This document shows positions 10,760 through 20,044 of a stretch of DNA of 64,000 nucleotides, piece after piece (position 1 is the first letter of the stretch; each line of letters opens with the position of its first letter). The stretch is from contig NC_090586.1 of NCBI RefSeq assembly GCF_017918235.1, positions 1-64,000 of the forward strand, given 5' to 3'. The stretch is from Porcisia hertigi (taxonomy: Eukaryota > Euglenozoa > Kinetoplastea > Trypanosomatida > Trypanosomatidae). Both the position numbers and the translations under genes were made by a program. Under the pieces are notes generated by a model. It searched no databases, was not told where the DNA came from, and worked only from the letters and a program-made list of their open reading frames with translations.

Positions 10760-12040
10760 CTACTTCTGCTTTTTTAATTCCTCGTCAATCGCCTGCAGAC
10801 GCTCGAGCACAGGCGGGTGCGTGTGGTGAAACGCTGAGTACAGTGGATCGGACGTTAGGCTCCCACGGTTTTCCTTCATTATCTTCAAGAGACCCCTTTT
10901 GAGGCTTTCGCAGTAGCCCATTGTCACAGCGAAGCGGTCTGCTTGAAACTCGTTCCGCCTTGAAATATAGCAGAAGGCGTATCGGATAAGCATGTCCACT
11001 GGCGTGTAAAACACTTCAGCAAATATGGAAATGCCCATGACGGGATCGACCTCACGGAAACCAAAGGCCTCATAGCTCAGCTTGTTGAAGATAACCAAAC
11101 GGGCACCGTAGCAGAACAACATGAGCTGCCCAAGAGTCACGGCGATGTTCACGTACATGTGATTGTGTTTCCAATGGCCGAGCTCGTGGCAAAGCACTGC
11201 GAGGAGTCCCTCGTCATCACCCTTCAGTTGCTCCAGAAGAGTGTCGTAGAGAACGATATGCTTGCGGCCAAAGCCGTAGAAGTAGGCGTTGCTGTGGTGC
11301 GAGCGACGGCTGCCATCGACAACAAGCACACTCTTCACCGGGAAGTTAAGCTTTTCGCAGAGCTGCAGAATCTTCTTGTACGTGGACGACTCTGGATCCA
11401 GTGGGGTATACTTGTTGAACAGCGGCTGAATGACCGTGGGCATCGCGAGAAGGAAGAACAGCAGCATCACAGACATTCCTGAGAAGAGATACAACGGGAA
11501 GCGCTCACCGAAACGCTGCACTACAAACTGAACGAGCTTGATCGATACAGGATACAGGAACGCGGCACGCAACAACAGACTTTTGACAATATCTTTGACA
11601 AACTCTGTTTTGGTCATCGTGTTGAAACCGTACCGCTTCTCGCGGTGGAAGTTATCGTAGTAGGAGAAGGGAATGTCGAGTGTGGTGGAGACCAAATCCC
11701 CAATCACAGCGACGGTGTAGTTGTGAGAGAAGGAGCCAGCCGTCAATCCCGTGCATTGTGAAACAAGGTAGTACAGACGCGAGGAGAGCCGCAAGAAAAT
11801 GCTCAAATTACCTGTTACTAGAGACTTTGCTTGTTGGAATAAACTGAAGGTGCTGCACTCCACCCCGTACGCCTGGGTCTGGCTAAACTCCTCGTCAGTA
11901 TAACTATTCGTGAAATATGGTGGAATTTCCTTTGTTTTCAAGGCGCGGCGCTGGCGCAGCAGCAAGTAGGCGTCCCACAGGCCGATCACATTGACCGATA
12001 TGACTGCAGTCTGTAAAAAAGGGTTCAGTGAGAATGACAT
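10760..12040 (-). CDS. STE24: CAAX prenyl protease 1 (STE24, M48 metallopeptidase)
   Basis: This 426-residue multi-pass membrane zinc protease cleaves the last three residues from prenylated CAAX proteins in the ER membrane. The zinc motif HELGH lies in LLAVLCHELGHWKHNHMY (near residue 285). The third ligand is the Glu of NEFQADRFA (near residue 363), spaced as in M48A enzymes. FGFNTMTK-like residues and the DxPFSYYDNF segment before the first core helices also fit the family. Length matches yeast and human STE24. The start is the first ATG in frame. Substrates in trypanosomatids would include farnesylated proteins such as J-domain or small GTPase proteins (general family knowledge). Confidence 0.94.
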   Translation of the reverse strand: MSFSLNPFLQTAVISVNVIGLWDAYLLLRQRRALKTKEIPPYFTNSYTDEEFSQTQAYGVECSTFSLFQQAKSLVTGNLSIFLRLSSRLYYLVSQCTGLTAGSFSHNYTVAVIGDLVSTTLDIPFSYYDNFHREKRYGFNTMTKTEFVKDIVKSLLLRAAFLYPVSIKLVQFVVQRFGERFPLYLFSGMSVMLLFFLLAMPTVIQPLFNKYTPLDPESSTYKKILQLCEKLNFPVKSVLVVDGSRRSHHSNAYFYGFGRKHIVLYDTLLEQLKGDDEGLLAVLCHELGHWKHNHMYVNIAVTLGQLMLFCYGARLVIFNKLSYEAFGFREVDPVMGISIFAEVFYTPVDMLIRYAFCYISRRNEFQADRFAVTMGYCESLKRGLLKIMKENRGSLTSDPLYSAFHHTHPPVLERLQAIDEELKKQK

Positions 12041-12716
12041 CTTATGTTCTCCACGGCCGCAGAGTATGGAAGAGAGCAGAGAGTGTTACGCGATGGTGCG
12101 AGCGTCTATCGCATGGAATGAGCTTCCAGCACAGATAATTCCACGGAGACAAGACGGCAAGGAAGAGGGAAAAGAGCGGTGAAAGGGAGGGAAGAGAGAG
12201 AGGGTGGTTCCACTGAAGGGAGGGGGGACGACAGCATACGAGACCACCGGAGATGCAAAAGTGAAGCAAGTAGGGGAAGAAAAGACAAAATATGGGGAAG
12301 CATGGAAAAAACATCGATCTCGGAGCTGCCCGCTCGCGTGGGAGTCCATGAAACACACGAGCTGAAAAAAAAAGCGTACATCAGCGTTGATGTTCCCTAC
12401 GGCGTTTGCGCCGGTGTCTCAACTCCAGATAACCGTTTCTTACTCTCTGCTTTCTCTTTCCTTCTTCGAGCCCCACACTGCCCCGTGTCAGCAGGGGGAA
12501 GAAAAGCAGTCTGGCAAGAGAGGATGGATTGATCTGGTGTGCAGCTCAGAGAGACGACGCTTGCGGCGAAGGTCGGTCTCATGAAAAAGGAAAAACTGTG
12601 GTGAAGGAATTGTTACTCGGTGTTATAAAGTCATGGTCGTAGTCGCATAGACTGCAAGCCTTCGTATTACGTAGTGCTGCCCCCTCTTATTCTCCATAGC
12701 GTGGAATACGTTCTTT
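12041..12716. other. Intergenic spacer, STE24 to helicase
   Basis: Upstream of STE24 the plus strand is G/A-rich (12057-12084 and 12160-12230), giving pyrimidine tracts on the transcript strand for trans-splicing. The remainder is the helicase 3' UTR. No gene is seen. Confidence 0.7.
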
Positions 12717-15083
12717 TCAGGAGTCGAACTCTGAGAACTGGAGCGGCCGAATCTTTGTACTTTCCTCGCGCCTCTTCTCAGCCCAGTTGCGTGTCAGCTT
12801 GCGCTGCTTCTGGGCAAGCATGCTGTGGTAGCGAACCTCGTGGCCTAGCTCCACCCGCTGACGCTTTTTCCTCCCCCCTTCCTCACCGCTTGAGCTAATG
12901 ACGGTGCCCTTGCGGTTGTCCCGCGCGAGTTCGCGGTCTTCGCGGATGTAGGTCTGTAGCTCCCGCTGTACCTCTGATGGACTTTTGTCGATGCCGAAGC
13001 TCTGTGCGACGTGGCCCAGGTGTAGCGTGGAGGAGAAGAAGAGTGACTTAACTTGCTTCGGCAGGCCCGCGTAGGCGCGGAGGTAAGACTGATACGCAAA
13101 AAGCGCAACGCGGTAGATGCTGTCCTTGGCAGACTCACCGCGCTCGACGTCCCGCTGCATTGCAAGACGCGAGATGGCACGCTCTAGCGCGGACGTGCTC
13201 TGCATCCACATGTGGTTCGACTTCGGGTCCAGTTTGGTGAGGTAGAAAAGAAATGTTTCGTATTTGCGCTCTGACATCATCACCGCCTCTTGCGTGTCGC
13301 TCTTGTGCATCTGCGAGTGGATGAAGCGCATCAAGTATGCCGCGTAGCCGAGCTCGTCAGGCGCAAGAAACAGGATCGAGTCGCCGCTGTTCCCGATACG
13401 TGCGGTTCGTCCAATTCGATGTACGTAGCTAGTGGGGTCGGTTGGAGGATCATAATGCACAATCCAGTCAATCCTGGGCATATCGAGGCCGCGGGCAGCC
13501 ACGTCTGTGCAGAACAACACGCTCTTATCATTGCGGCACTTGCCAGTGCCAAATTTGAAGGCGTGGAAAACGGCGGCTCGGTCCACCTGTGACATGTTTC
13601 CATGCAGCTTGAACACATTGGCATCCAGAAAAGAGCGCTGCGACGCCTCGGCGTGGTCGAGACCGGAACCTTTCTCCATCTCATCGTCGCTCACATCCTC
13701 AAAGGTGACAACCTCGTCTGTTGCACCGCTCTCGTCGAGGTGGCGGTTAGCGGCCTCGATCATTTTCTTCGTGCTCATAGATGAACCACGCGAGCGCGTC
13801 ACCAGCTTGCCCTCGTAGGACTTTTTGTGAAACGGGGAATGCAACCGAGAGGCGAGCAGGTACAAGAACTCAGTACTGTCCGCCGTCGACACAAACACGA
13901 TGATCTTTTTAGCACCAGCGTCCAGTTGGGCGCGAAGAAAGCTAAGAAGAACCGACAGACGGTGCTTCACTGGGACCATCACATAGTGCTGTTTCAACGT
14001 CGTGGGGATGGAGAAGGTGTCTTGTGTCTCCCCGATGCGAGCGATGTTCTTGCGCAGTGCGAAGTGTGACAGTCGCTCTACGCCCTCTGTGATGGTTGCG
14101 GAGACAAGAATACGTTTCAGGTTGGACGCATGGAGACATTTTTTCTCTAACAATTCCATAATCTCGCAAATTGCCTTTTCGAACCCCATATCAAGAAGCC
14201 GATCCGCCTCATCCATAATTACTGTCTGCACATGGGCAACGTTGAAAGAAGCGGTAGTCTTGAGGTGATCGAGCAGCCGGCCAGGAGTTGTGACGAGAAT
14301 AGGGAGGCCTTTGCGCAGCCTTGCTTTCTCCTTGTGTCGGTTCTCGCCGCCGTGAACGCCACCCACCGTGATGAACTGCGCGCAGCGCACCAAAGTGCTC
14401 ACCGTCTCTGTCACCTGAAGTACAAGCTCACGGGTTGGGCACATGATGATGATGAGTGTGCCTACATCGCGCGTGATGGGCGCTCTGTCACACTGGACTA
14501 AAAGACGGTGAAGCGTGGGGAGGGCGTAGGCCAGCGTTTTGCCGCTGCCTGTCTCACTGCGTACAAGGACGTCGCTGCCGGTGTCGAGCATTGCCGCCCA
14601 GCACAGTTTTTGAATACGGGTGAGATTCTCGATCTTCATTGAGTCCGTCAACGGGCGGCGCAATTTCGGATGCACCAGATGAACGAGTGAAGGAAGTGAC
14701 TCAACGTCTGTTGGATTGTTTGCACGAAAGCTTGACGTCTGCTCGGGCGCGGTGGCTAAATGCACAGACGATGAGGTGGCTGTGCCCCCCAAGATTTTTT
14801 TAGGCTCCCGCAATGACACCGAGCTTGATTTCGGCGGTTCGACTAGTACGCGAGACGCAAGGTCTCCTTTCTTGGTTGGTGTTTTTGTCAAGAGGACTGA
14901 CTGTGCTGTCGAAGGGCCATTTTCCTCATCCGGGTCGAAGACGTTCTCCGCCTGGATCTTCCGTATTGCATCTACGAGGGCGCTTGACCCCTTTCCAGTG
15001 CGAGCAGGGGATGATAACAGGCGCTGAAGGGCGTCATCCTCGCCACCTGTCGATAAACCCGAAACGCTCAGGTACGACGACAT
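12717..15083 (-). CDS. DEAD-box ATP-dependent RNA helicase, DDX31/Dbp7 type
   Basis: This 788-residue protein carries the full set of DEAD-box motifs: a Q motif (LTRIQKLCWA), motif I ETGSGKT (near 179), Ia PTRELVLQ, Ib TPGRLL, II DEADRLLDMGF (near 291), III SAT (near 328), V DVAARGLDMPRID and VI HRIGRTARIG (near 559). The C-terminal extension has SYLRAYAG and LHLGHVAQSFGI, which match the region following the helicase core in DDX31/Dbp7 nucleolar helicases. Those act in large ribosomal subunit assembly. A basic tail (RKKRQRVELG) fits nucleolar location. The ATG at 15083 is chosen because the 86 codons upstream are translated pyrimidine tract and lie before the likely splice site. Confidence 0.92.
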   Translation of the reverse strand: MSSYLSVSGLSTGGEDDALQRLLSSPARTGKGSSALVDAIRKIQAENVFDPDEENGPSTAQSVLLTKTPTKKGDLASRVLVEPPKSSSVSLREPKKILGGTATSSSVHLATAPEQTSSFRANNPTDVESLPSLVHLVHPKLRRPLTDSMKIENLTRIQKLCWAAMLDTGSDVLVRSETGSGKTLAYALPTLHRLLVQCDRAPITRDVGTLIIIMCPTRELVLQVTETVSTLVRCAQFITVGGVHGGENRHKEKARLRKGLPILVTTPGRLLDHLKTTASFNVAHVQTVIMDEADRLLDMGFEKAICEIMELLEKKCLHASNLKRILVSATITEGVERLSHFALRKNIARIGETQDTFSIPTTLKQHYVMVPVKHRLSVLLSFLRAQLDAGAKKIIVFVSTADSTEFLYLLASRLHSPFHKKSYEGKLVTRSRGSSMSTKKMIEAANRHLDESGATDEVVTFEDVSDDEMEKGSGLDHAEASQRSFLDANVFKLHGNMSQVDRAAVFHAFKFGTGKCRNDKSVLFCTDVAARGLDMPRIDWIVHYDPPTDPTSYVHRIGRTARIGNSGDSILFLAPDELGYAAYLMRFIHSQMHKSDTQEAVMMSERKYETFLFYLTKLDPKSNHMWMQSTSALERAISRLAMQRDVERGESAKDSIYRVALFAYQSYLRAYAGLPKQVKSLFFSSTLHLGHVAQSFGIDKSPSEVQRELQTYIREDRELARDNRKGTVISSSGEEGGRKKRQRVELGHEVRYHSMLAQKQRKLTRNWAEKRREESTKIRPLQFSEFDS

Positions 15084-15093
15084 GGTGAGAAAT

Positions 15094-15152
15094 CTGCTGA
15101 GGCCGGTGTGCGCGAGAATGGAAGGGAGAGGAGGGGAGAGGAGAGGGGAGGG
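15094..15152 (-). promoter_or_regulatory. Candidate trans-splice acceptor of the helicase gene
   Basis: On the minus strand an almost pure C/T tract (15119-15152) is followed by AGs at 15097-15098 and 15094-15095, only about 10-14 bases before the ATG at 15083. This is the standard signal for spliced-leader addition in trypanosomatids. It rules out the in-frame upstream ATG at 15341 as the start. Confidence 0.6.
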
Positions 15153-15657
15153 TAGAAACCTCTGCCAACGACTCAAAGATACAATGGAGAGAGAAGGGAA
15201 GAATGAAAAAGGCGGACGTGCGGAACAAGAAGACGCAGAAGGGAAGGGGTGAAGGGGGTTGAAGGGGTTCAAAAAAAAAGATACCATGCTCACTGATGGT
15301 ACTCTCGGCCCAAATAAACTCGTCGCAGCTGTTAGTGTCACCCTGTGGACAATTTGAAGGTGATGGACACCCTCTACCGCTCAAGTCCTATTAAAAGAGA
15401 AAAGATATACTCGAGTCCATTTTTTTTTTGCTTTTGAGGTGGTAAGAAGATGTCTCCCTGTATCACACTGGGCGCGCATCCGGGCCTATCTGGTGTGCCA
15501 GGTATGATAAGCTCTGTAGAGGGCACTGTGTGTGTGTGTCTCTGAGAAAGAGACGCAATGCGTGCCCAAGGATGCAGTACAGACATCAGACTAGTGTAGC
15601 ACATCCTCCCCGAAAAAGTAGAAGACAAGGCAGCGCACGCAAAACAATGCGAAGATG
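15153..15657. other. Intergenic spacer with pyrimidine-rich transcript strand
   Basis: G/A-rich plus-strand sequence continues to about 15280, followed by an A-run at 15270-15278 and a T-run at 15420-15429. (GT)n lies near 15527-15538. The left edge region also serves as 3' UTR of the 15658-15870 gene. No further gene is seen. Confidence 0.6.
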
Positions 15658-15870
15658 TTAGTCCTCCTTGCGACTCAGCTTGCTTCGGTACCCCATCTCC
15701 GCCATGAGCTCCTCCCGCAACATGTTTCGTTGGGATTGACGCTGCCTAACATTGTAGAGTCGCAGGCCGATCATAAAGACACCAAGGATTACGAAGGCTA
15801 TCCAGCCTTGATTCACGATGCCTGAGAAAATCGAGCTCTCGAGCTCAACCTTCTGGTGAGTACGCGGCAT
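15658..15870 (-). CDS. Small single-pass membrane protein, 70 residues
   Basis: This is a short but well-formed frame: a polar N terminus (MPRTHQKVELESS), one clean hydrophobic helix (WIAFVILGVFMIGLRLY, residues ~23-40), then a charged tail (RQRQSQRNMLREELMAEMG) ending in KED. Its own spacer on each side (about 570 bases) and the ordered hydrophobic/charged layout support it as a gene and not chance. I do not recognise the family. A small subunit of a membrane complex in ER or mitochondria is possible but unproven. Confidence 0.65.
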   Translation of the reverse strand: MPRTHQKVELESSIFSGIVNQGWIAFVILGVFMIGLRLYNVRQRQSQRNMLREELMAEMGYRSKLSRKED

Positions 15871-16444
15871 GATTACAACGACGTTGGTCTGTTAAAGTGT
15901 GGTGAAGAAGTGCATCTGATAGAAGGTACGAAAGCGGGGGATGGGAAAGAGGCTCTTGTCTCTGATACAGTCTACTAGAACAAGTGATGACATGCGAACG
16001 CGCGGAAAAGACGAGAAATGACACCACGTAAAGGCAACAACGCCCTCCATCAAGAGTGACTCCAAAGAGCACAAGGCACAGCCATTTCAGCATCAACACC
16101 ATGGCAGGTGGACTGGAAGTCCCCCTCAAAGGACCGATCACACACTGCAGAGCTCTCTTTCCCTCGCACGTGTGTGCGTGTGCGTGTATGTATGGAAAAA
16201 CAAGGCGGAGTTGCAAGATAGGGATCTATAGTGACCGCTGTAAATCGCTCTCTCTCTCTTTGGTTGATTTCTTTGTTGTTTTGTTTGCTTGTTTGTTTCT
16301 GCGCCTTGGTGCATGTACGATACATCACCGTGTTTCATGCACCCATTGCGCGATGTACGCTCGATAGTGATTAGAGTTACGGCCCCTCAGAGCGGTGGGC
16401 CCAGCGTCCCCATACGTTCCAATACCACGGCTTTCCATAGGCGG
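15871..16444. other. Intergenic spacer
   Basis: This is non-coding. It holds a (GT)n-like patch at 16170-16190 and a T/C-rich plus-strand stretch at 16245-16300. No gene is seen. Confidence 0.65.
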
Positions 16445-17296
16445 TTAAGAGCGAGATGCCCGAGCGGAAAAGAATGCGTGCACTCCGCGATATGTGATGA
16501 AGACGATTGCGAATACGATCGGCGAGTTGTAGCGCAAAAACCATGACTGAACAGATGACGTGCGGCGAATGAAACGCAGCGTCACAATGCCGTTTTCAGC
16601 TGTCATCTCATCCGCCTTTGAGACGACCACGCCGGAGTTCAGTAATCGATGCGCACGGCGCTTCCGTGAGACTTTTTTGCTCTCCAGGACGGAATCCAAC
16701 GCACCAGTGTTGCGTTTCCCCACGCATGCTCCCTTCACGCCTCTCGTGTCAATGATGATTTCGATTGCATAAAGAGCCTCCTGCACCCGCCACGCCTTGT
16801 TGTTGGTTGTCTTGAATGGCGCTCCCAAAGCTTGAATAAAAACACTGCGTTGGCTGGTACCGTCACAGGTGCTACCGCCTGGTGGACTGTTCAGCTCGCC
16901 TGAGTAAGTCCTCATATAAGTTGTGGTCATGTCAGCTACCTGGACTGGGCGCTGGGGTGTGCCGAGGTAATTCTCCTGGTGCTCGCACACAGTGTAAGAA
17001 AGCTCATGTCCGTCCTTGGTCAAAAAATCAGCGAGCGCTGACATGCTCAACGAGGGAACGGCCGACTGCCCGCTGATTGTCATTTCGGGAGCACCTTCCT
17101 CTTGCCAGTCAACGACGGCGGTGGTGTTCTGAAATGTGACGACCCCCAGCAACGGCGACCGGCATGACGACAATACCTCCACGCTCCACTCCCCCGCAGC
17201 GTTTTCGTATATGTCAGCCGGCAAGTGAAACTCGTGCGCAGTGGCTGGGACAAACAGCACCAGCAAACTCAGCAACAACATGAGTGGATGCGCCAT
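16445..17296 (-). CDS. Secretory-pathway type I membrane protein (possible EMC10-like)
   Basis: This 283-residue protein begins with a clear signal peptide (LLLSLLVLFVPATAHE, cleavage near 20). A ~220-residue lumenal domain, apparently beta-rich with four or five cysteines, follows. One transmembrane helix (SPIVFAIVFITYRGVHAFF) lies near residues 258-276, with a short basic cytosolic tail. The dibasic stretch KKVSRKRRAHR sits in the lumenal part. The layout and the sequence just before the helix (SWFLRYNSPIVF) are reminiscent of EMC10, a lumenal subunit of the ER membrane complex, but the match is weak and made by eye. Otherwise it is a kinetoplastid protein of unknown role. Confidence 0.7.
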   Translation of the reverse strand: MAHPLMLLLSLLVLFVPATAHEFHLPADIYENAAGEWSVEVLSSCRSPLLGVVTFQNTTAVVDWQEEGAPEMTISGQSAVPSLSMSALADFLTKDGHELSYTVCEHQENYLGTPQRPVQVADMTTTYMRTYSGELNSPPGGSTCDGTSQRSVFIQALGAPFKTTNNKAWRVQEALYAIEIIIDTRGVKGACVGKRNTGALDSVLESKKVSRKRRAHRLLNSGVVVSKADEMTAENGIVTLRFIRRTSSVQSWFLRYNSPIVFAIVFITYRGVHAFFSARASRS

Positions 17297-17762
17297 CTTT
17301 CGACTCGGGGGTGAAGCAACGCAACGTACTACTTAAGCTTCGACGAAAAAAAAGACACTTCCACGGTAGTGAGGGCAGGGCCAAAAGAAGAGGGAAAGAA
17401 AAGAGGGGGTGGGAACGGCGCAACGAGGAACGATAGTAGTAGCAGTGGTACCAAAGCACAAGATATGAAGAAGAGAAAGAAGGGGGTGCCATGGATATGC
17501 GACCGAATGTGGATACAGCCCAAGCAACGACTCGAACATGCGAGCATCCTCACTTTTAAACGAGCCTTCACACAGACACTCGCACTTGGTCGTCTAGCGC
17601 ATAAATGCGCATAGCGTTGAGCAAGGCGGGGGGGGGGGGCAATGACGAGAGCGGCTGGCTGCATATTTGTGATGCGCTTCAGGCAGCACCGCTCTTGCAT
17701 TCCGTCAGTCTCTTCGTCTTCATCTTACTTCCTATTACTACTTTGTGGAGCTGTATACTTTG
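17297..17762. other. Intergenic spacer with G12 run
   Basis: An A-run at 17345-17352 and G/A-rich sequence at 17370-17415 give pyrimidine tracts on the transcript strand for the upstream end of the 16445-17296 gene. A G12 run lies at 17628-17639. No gene is seen. Confidence 0.65.
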
Positions 17763-18818
17763 TTAGTCGCTGGGGTGCGAGTAGTACGTCCCCCTTTCCA
17801 CCATCTCATGCGCCACGGCAAAGAAAGCGTCATCGGCGTTGCGAAGCAGCTCCTGGGAATCCCGCTCGCGCTCGAGACTGCAGCGCAACGTGTCTTTGAT
17901 GAGTGGGGCGTTTGTAAACCCTGGCCTCATTGACACCACAAACTTTTGTGCTTGGGAGCGGCGATAGGGGTTCCACGTGCGGGGCCGCCGCTTTCCGGCA
18001 GCAAGAAGCCCTGGGAAGTCGTTCCGCCGAACGGCCGCATCTCCAAAGTCGGCTGCCACAGCGGAGCAAACAGCGAAGTGTGATGCGCACACCTCACTGA
18101 CGGCACACTGCGCACGGCGGAAGCGCCATTGTAAAAACCGACGCACGCGTCCAGGGAATGCCTTCGGTGACACGACAACAAGTGTACCATCAGCCTCCAG
18201 CATCGATTCAGCGACGAACAGACTTTCCCAAAGGTAATTGTCGACGTCCACATCGGCCGGAATGTCTACCAGCACCAAATCTTTGCTTGCCGGGCCACAG
18301 TAAAGCTCAAAAGCACTCTTCAAAGATGCATTTAGTGGTGCCCCCTCCAACAATGCGTCAAGAGAAGGCTTGGTGCTTGACGCCGCGAAAGAAGGCATCC
18401 GCTCGCGGTGCCTTGCTCGAAGAAGCTGCGCGACGTCGAGGAGGGAGAGAGATAAACTCACTGTATTATCACTGACTAAAGGCATCGATGGATGCCCTGT
18501 TGTCAGGATCACAAACTGGGCCTCCAGGGGAGCAGACTCAGTCTTTCGAGCGAACCCGGGAAGATCCATGAGGAGATCAACGGCACGAAGTGAGCCTGCT
18601 TGAGATAAAACTGGCTTTGGTGCATGACCCTGAGTGGCCCTGGCTGCACGCGAAGCTCTGCGGTTGGCTTGCTCAAGAGCACGCATGGCTAACGCTGGCC
18701 GCGAAGTGCTAAGAAGAACCTCCTCCACTGGCATGTGCACCTGCCTTTTCCGAAGCAACATCGACAGAATAAACGAGGCTGCATGCTCGGCGGCGGCTGG
18801 TGGCCCTGGCCCTAGCAT
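17763..18818 (-). CDS. Conserved-looking protein of unknown function
   Basis: This 351-residue soluble protein has Ala/Arg-rich segments (RASRAARATQGHA) and hydrophobic beta-like stretches. The segment DLVLVDIPADVDVDNYLWESL followed by MLEADGTLVVVSPKAF (near residues 190-235) looks like the central strands of a Rossmann-like fold with a strand-turn-helix, as in methyltransferases. No glycine-rich SAM motif is visible, so I do not assign an activity. The C-terminal region is charged (CSLERERDSQELL). The ATG at 18818 is the first true ATG; the eight codons upstream in frame begin with GTG and are ignored. Confidence 0.7.
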   Translation of the reverse strand: MLGPGPPAAAEHAASFILSMLLRKRQVHMPVEEVLLSTSRPALAMRALEQANRRASRAARATQGHAPKPVLSQAGSLRAVDLLMDLPGFARKTESAPLEAQFVILTTGHPSMPLVSDNTVSLSLSLLDVAQLLRARHRERMPSFAASSTKPSLDALLEGAPLNASLKSAFELYCGPASKDLVLVDIPADVDVDNYLWESLFVAESMLEADGTLVVVSPKAFPGRVRRFLQWRFRRAQCAVSEVCASHFAVCSAVAADFGDAAVRRNDFPGLLAAGKRRPRTWNPYRRSQAQKFVVSMRPGFTNAPLIKDTLRCSLERERDSQELLRNADDAFFAVAHEMVERGTYYSHPSD

Positions 18819-20044
18819 CTTCACGAACGACAGGAACGACACACAGCGCTTCGCTGCTCTGAGCCCAGCGCGTCGCGGACGACAAAGAGCAACGTAGACT
18901 CAGCAAGTGTAAGAAAGAAGAGGGTCAGATGGGGGAGGAAGAATTTTTTTCCGAAAAAACGAGGGAGTGAGTATGCATTTGCAACTCGCGCGTCTAGCAC
19001 AGGAACATCAGACCTCACAGGACGTGGATACACCTAGCAAGCAACTTTGAGATGAGCAACCTGGGGAAGCTTGTATCTCATGTACACGGGAAACGGTGAT
19101 GGCTATCGGGGGGCGCAGCCCCCCTCCCCCCCCCCCCGACACCCCTCTTGATGGACCGTGTACTCGGGCACCCAGCAATACTGCGCTGTTTACTCTTTTT
19201 TTGCGCTCACTATTGTCTCGAAATGCACCCCGAGAAGAAGAATCCCAGAGATTCAGTTGGGAAAAATCGATACACGACGACGACGTAACGTGGTCATCCA
19301 TCACACACACACAAACACACACACGGATACCATTTGTGAGCACGTGGACGCTTCAAGCGTCGGGACGTGTCGGAAAAAGGGAGCCGTGTTGCCTGCGTGT
19401 GCGTGCATGTGTGGTGGATGCATTCTTCGCGGAGTCTGCCGTCAGTACTGCCGTCTCACTTAAGTGCGCGCAAAAAGGGAAAAAGTTTCAGGCACGAGCA
19501 GCGCGCCCATTTCCTCCCGCTCTTCTGTGATGTCAGCGTTAGTCTCCCTCTCATTTTCCCCGACGCCTTGCGTGCTCTCGGGGCGGCGCAGTATCACTCC
19601 GCACACCACTATATATCAAGCGCTGCATCAATGACACCGATCCTCTCGCAACAGCGCTAGGGTGCGACACTGGTACCCCCAGGAAAATGTGAAAAGAACG
19701 CCGCGTGGTCAAAAACGCACAGAGCGATTGGCGGGTAAGGGGGGAAGAGAAGCGGGAGGGCACGAGGGCGCCCACCCTTTATGTTCGATCTTTCCAGATA
19801 AAAAAAGCGCAGCCTGATGTGGCTGTTTTGAGGAAGAGCTTTGTCCCTCTCCAGTCCCTTACACTACCTCTAGTATGTGCGCACGTGTTTGTGAGGCACA
19901 GAAGTAAGGCATGTGTGGGTGTGGGTAGTAGTTGTTGGGAAGGAGGGGAGGGGGGGGCCATGAGGGTTGATGCCTTTGCACTTTGTCTTGGAATTCTACC
20001 CTTCTCTTCCCTATCGGGCGTGTGGTGGCGATGAGCAGTTGACT
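18819..20044. other. Intergenic spacer with G-rich hairpin on the transcript strand
   Basis: At 19108-19124 the plus strand has a perfect 7-bp inverted repeat (GGGGGGC, loop GCA, GCCCCCC), followed by C12 at 19126-19137. On the transcript strand this reads as G12-A-G6 running into the hairpin, the opposite polarity to most homopolymers here. A CA repeat lies at 19302-19322. No credible gene is seen. Confidence 0.65.
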
